From the NCBI RefSeq assembly GCF_029760955.1, contig NZ_CP121682.1, forward strand, positions 5,208,001-5,272,000: a DNA stretch of 64,000 nucleotides, read 5' to 3'. This document shows positions 63,867 to 64,000 of this stretch, one piece after another. This stretch comes from Streptomyces cathayae (GTDB lineage: Bacteria > Actinomycetota > Actinomycetes > Streptomycetales > Streptomycetaceae). The first letter of the stretch is position 1, and the number at the start of each line of letters is the position of its first letter. A program made the position numbers and the translations under genes. Under the pieces are notes generated by a model. That model was given only the letters and a program-made list of their open reading frames with translations, ran no database searches and was not told where the DNA came from.

Positions 63867-64000
63867 GTGGCCGCGCCCGGCCCGGCCGAGCCGCAGACCG
63901 AGGTACCGACCGAGCCGCCGCCCGCCGAGCTTCCGTCCGGGCCCCCGCCCGCCGGGCCCCTGTCCGAGGACCTGGCCCTGCTCGCCGCCCTGCACGGCGT
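63867..64000 (+). CDS. malQ: Start of a gene, probably 4-alpha-glucanotransferase (cut)
   Basis: The GTG at 63867 directly follows the preceding stop. The first 44 residues are a Pro/Glu/Ala-rich extension, then LSEDLALLAALHGV before the window ends. Streptomyces MalQ proteins begin with a variable N-terminus followed by a similar LALLAxxHGVATSY segment, and the gene order of this window agrees with the S. coelicolor region containing malQ (from memory). MalQ transfers glucan chains in maltodextrin metabolism. The identification rests on very few residues. Confidence 0.45.
   Translation, partial: MAAPGPAEPQTEVPTEPPPAELPSGPPPAGPLSEDLALLAALHG

Overview
The window is high-GC actinobacterial chromosome. 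Nearly every real gene is strongly G/C-biased at third codon positions, GTG and TTG starts are frequent, and many genes overlap by four bases. An SsbB-type second single-strand binding protein, a PknG/GlnX/GlnH signalling locus and an ATP-binding/HTH/DUF397 trio point to Streptomyces. No rRNA, tRNA or CRISPR array was found.

Left part (1-18,400). A pair of dynamin-like GTPases (the first cut by the window edge) is followed by a perfect 56-bp palindrome and ssbB. Next come a sortase-anchored TQXA surface protein whose thioester cysteine reads as glycine, a probably frameshifted immunity-like gene, a 66-residue membrane peptide built of glycine heptads, and a small membrane protein. Then come ettA with a hotdog thioesterase and a conserved hypothetical, a MacB/FtsX-type ABC exporter operon, and a truncated hemoglobin.

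Phospho-signalling operon (18,525-29,630, minus strand). The order of transcription is glnX, glnH, a coiled-coil protein, pknG, a PP2C phosphatase, a VWA protein and an FHA protein. Sensor, kinase, phosphatase and phospho-reader sit in one transcription unit. Kinase, phosphatase and FHA protein all carry CxxC zinc-ribbon modules. A 24-bp tandem repeat lies upstream.

Middle (30,283-34,670). A GH4 6-phospho-glycosidase is coupled to a BadF-type sugar kinase. An MscS channel and an HNH endonuclease follow.

Surface and polymorphic-toxin region (35,175-53,880). A large secreted LamG protein and a secreted RHS protein with a nuclease-like tip are followed by a SUKH immunity gene. Beyond lies a scrap-yard: an intact IS5-type transposase, an IS630 remnant, an alpha/beta hydrolase, an IS3 element broken by octamer expansion, an IS5-type element with a frameshift signal, the last residues of an IS-truncated toxin-like ORF with its orphan immunity-like gene, and an integrase remnant. 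This is the most mobile part of the window.

Right part (54,438-64,000). A Streptomyces ATP-binding protein/HTH/DUF397 regulatory trio is followed by a secreted protein lying between two copies of a DUF397 tail sequence. Then come a PadR-regulated ABC exporter, a large GH84 glycosidase with an excellent terminator, a small repeat-containing peptide, and the start of what is probably malQ.
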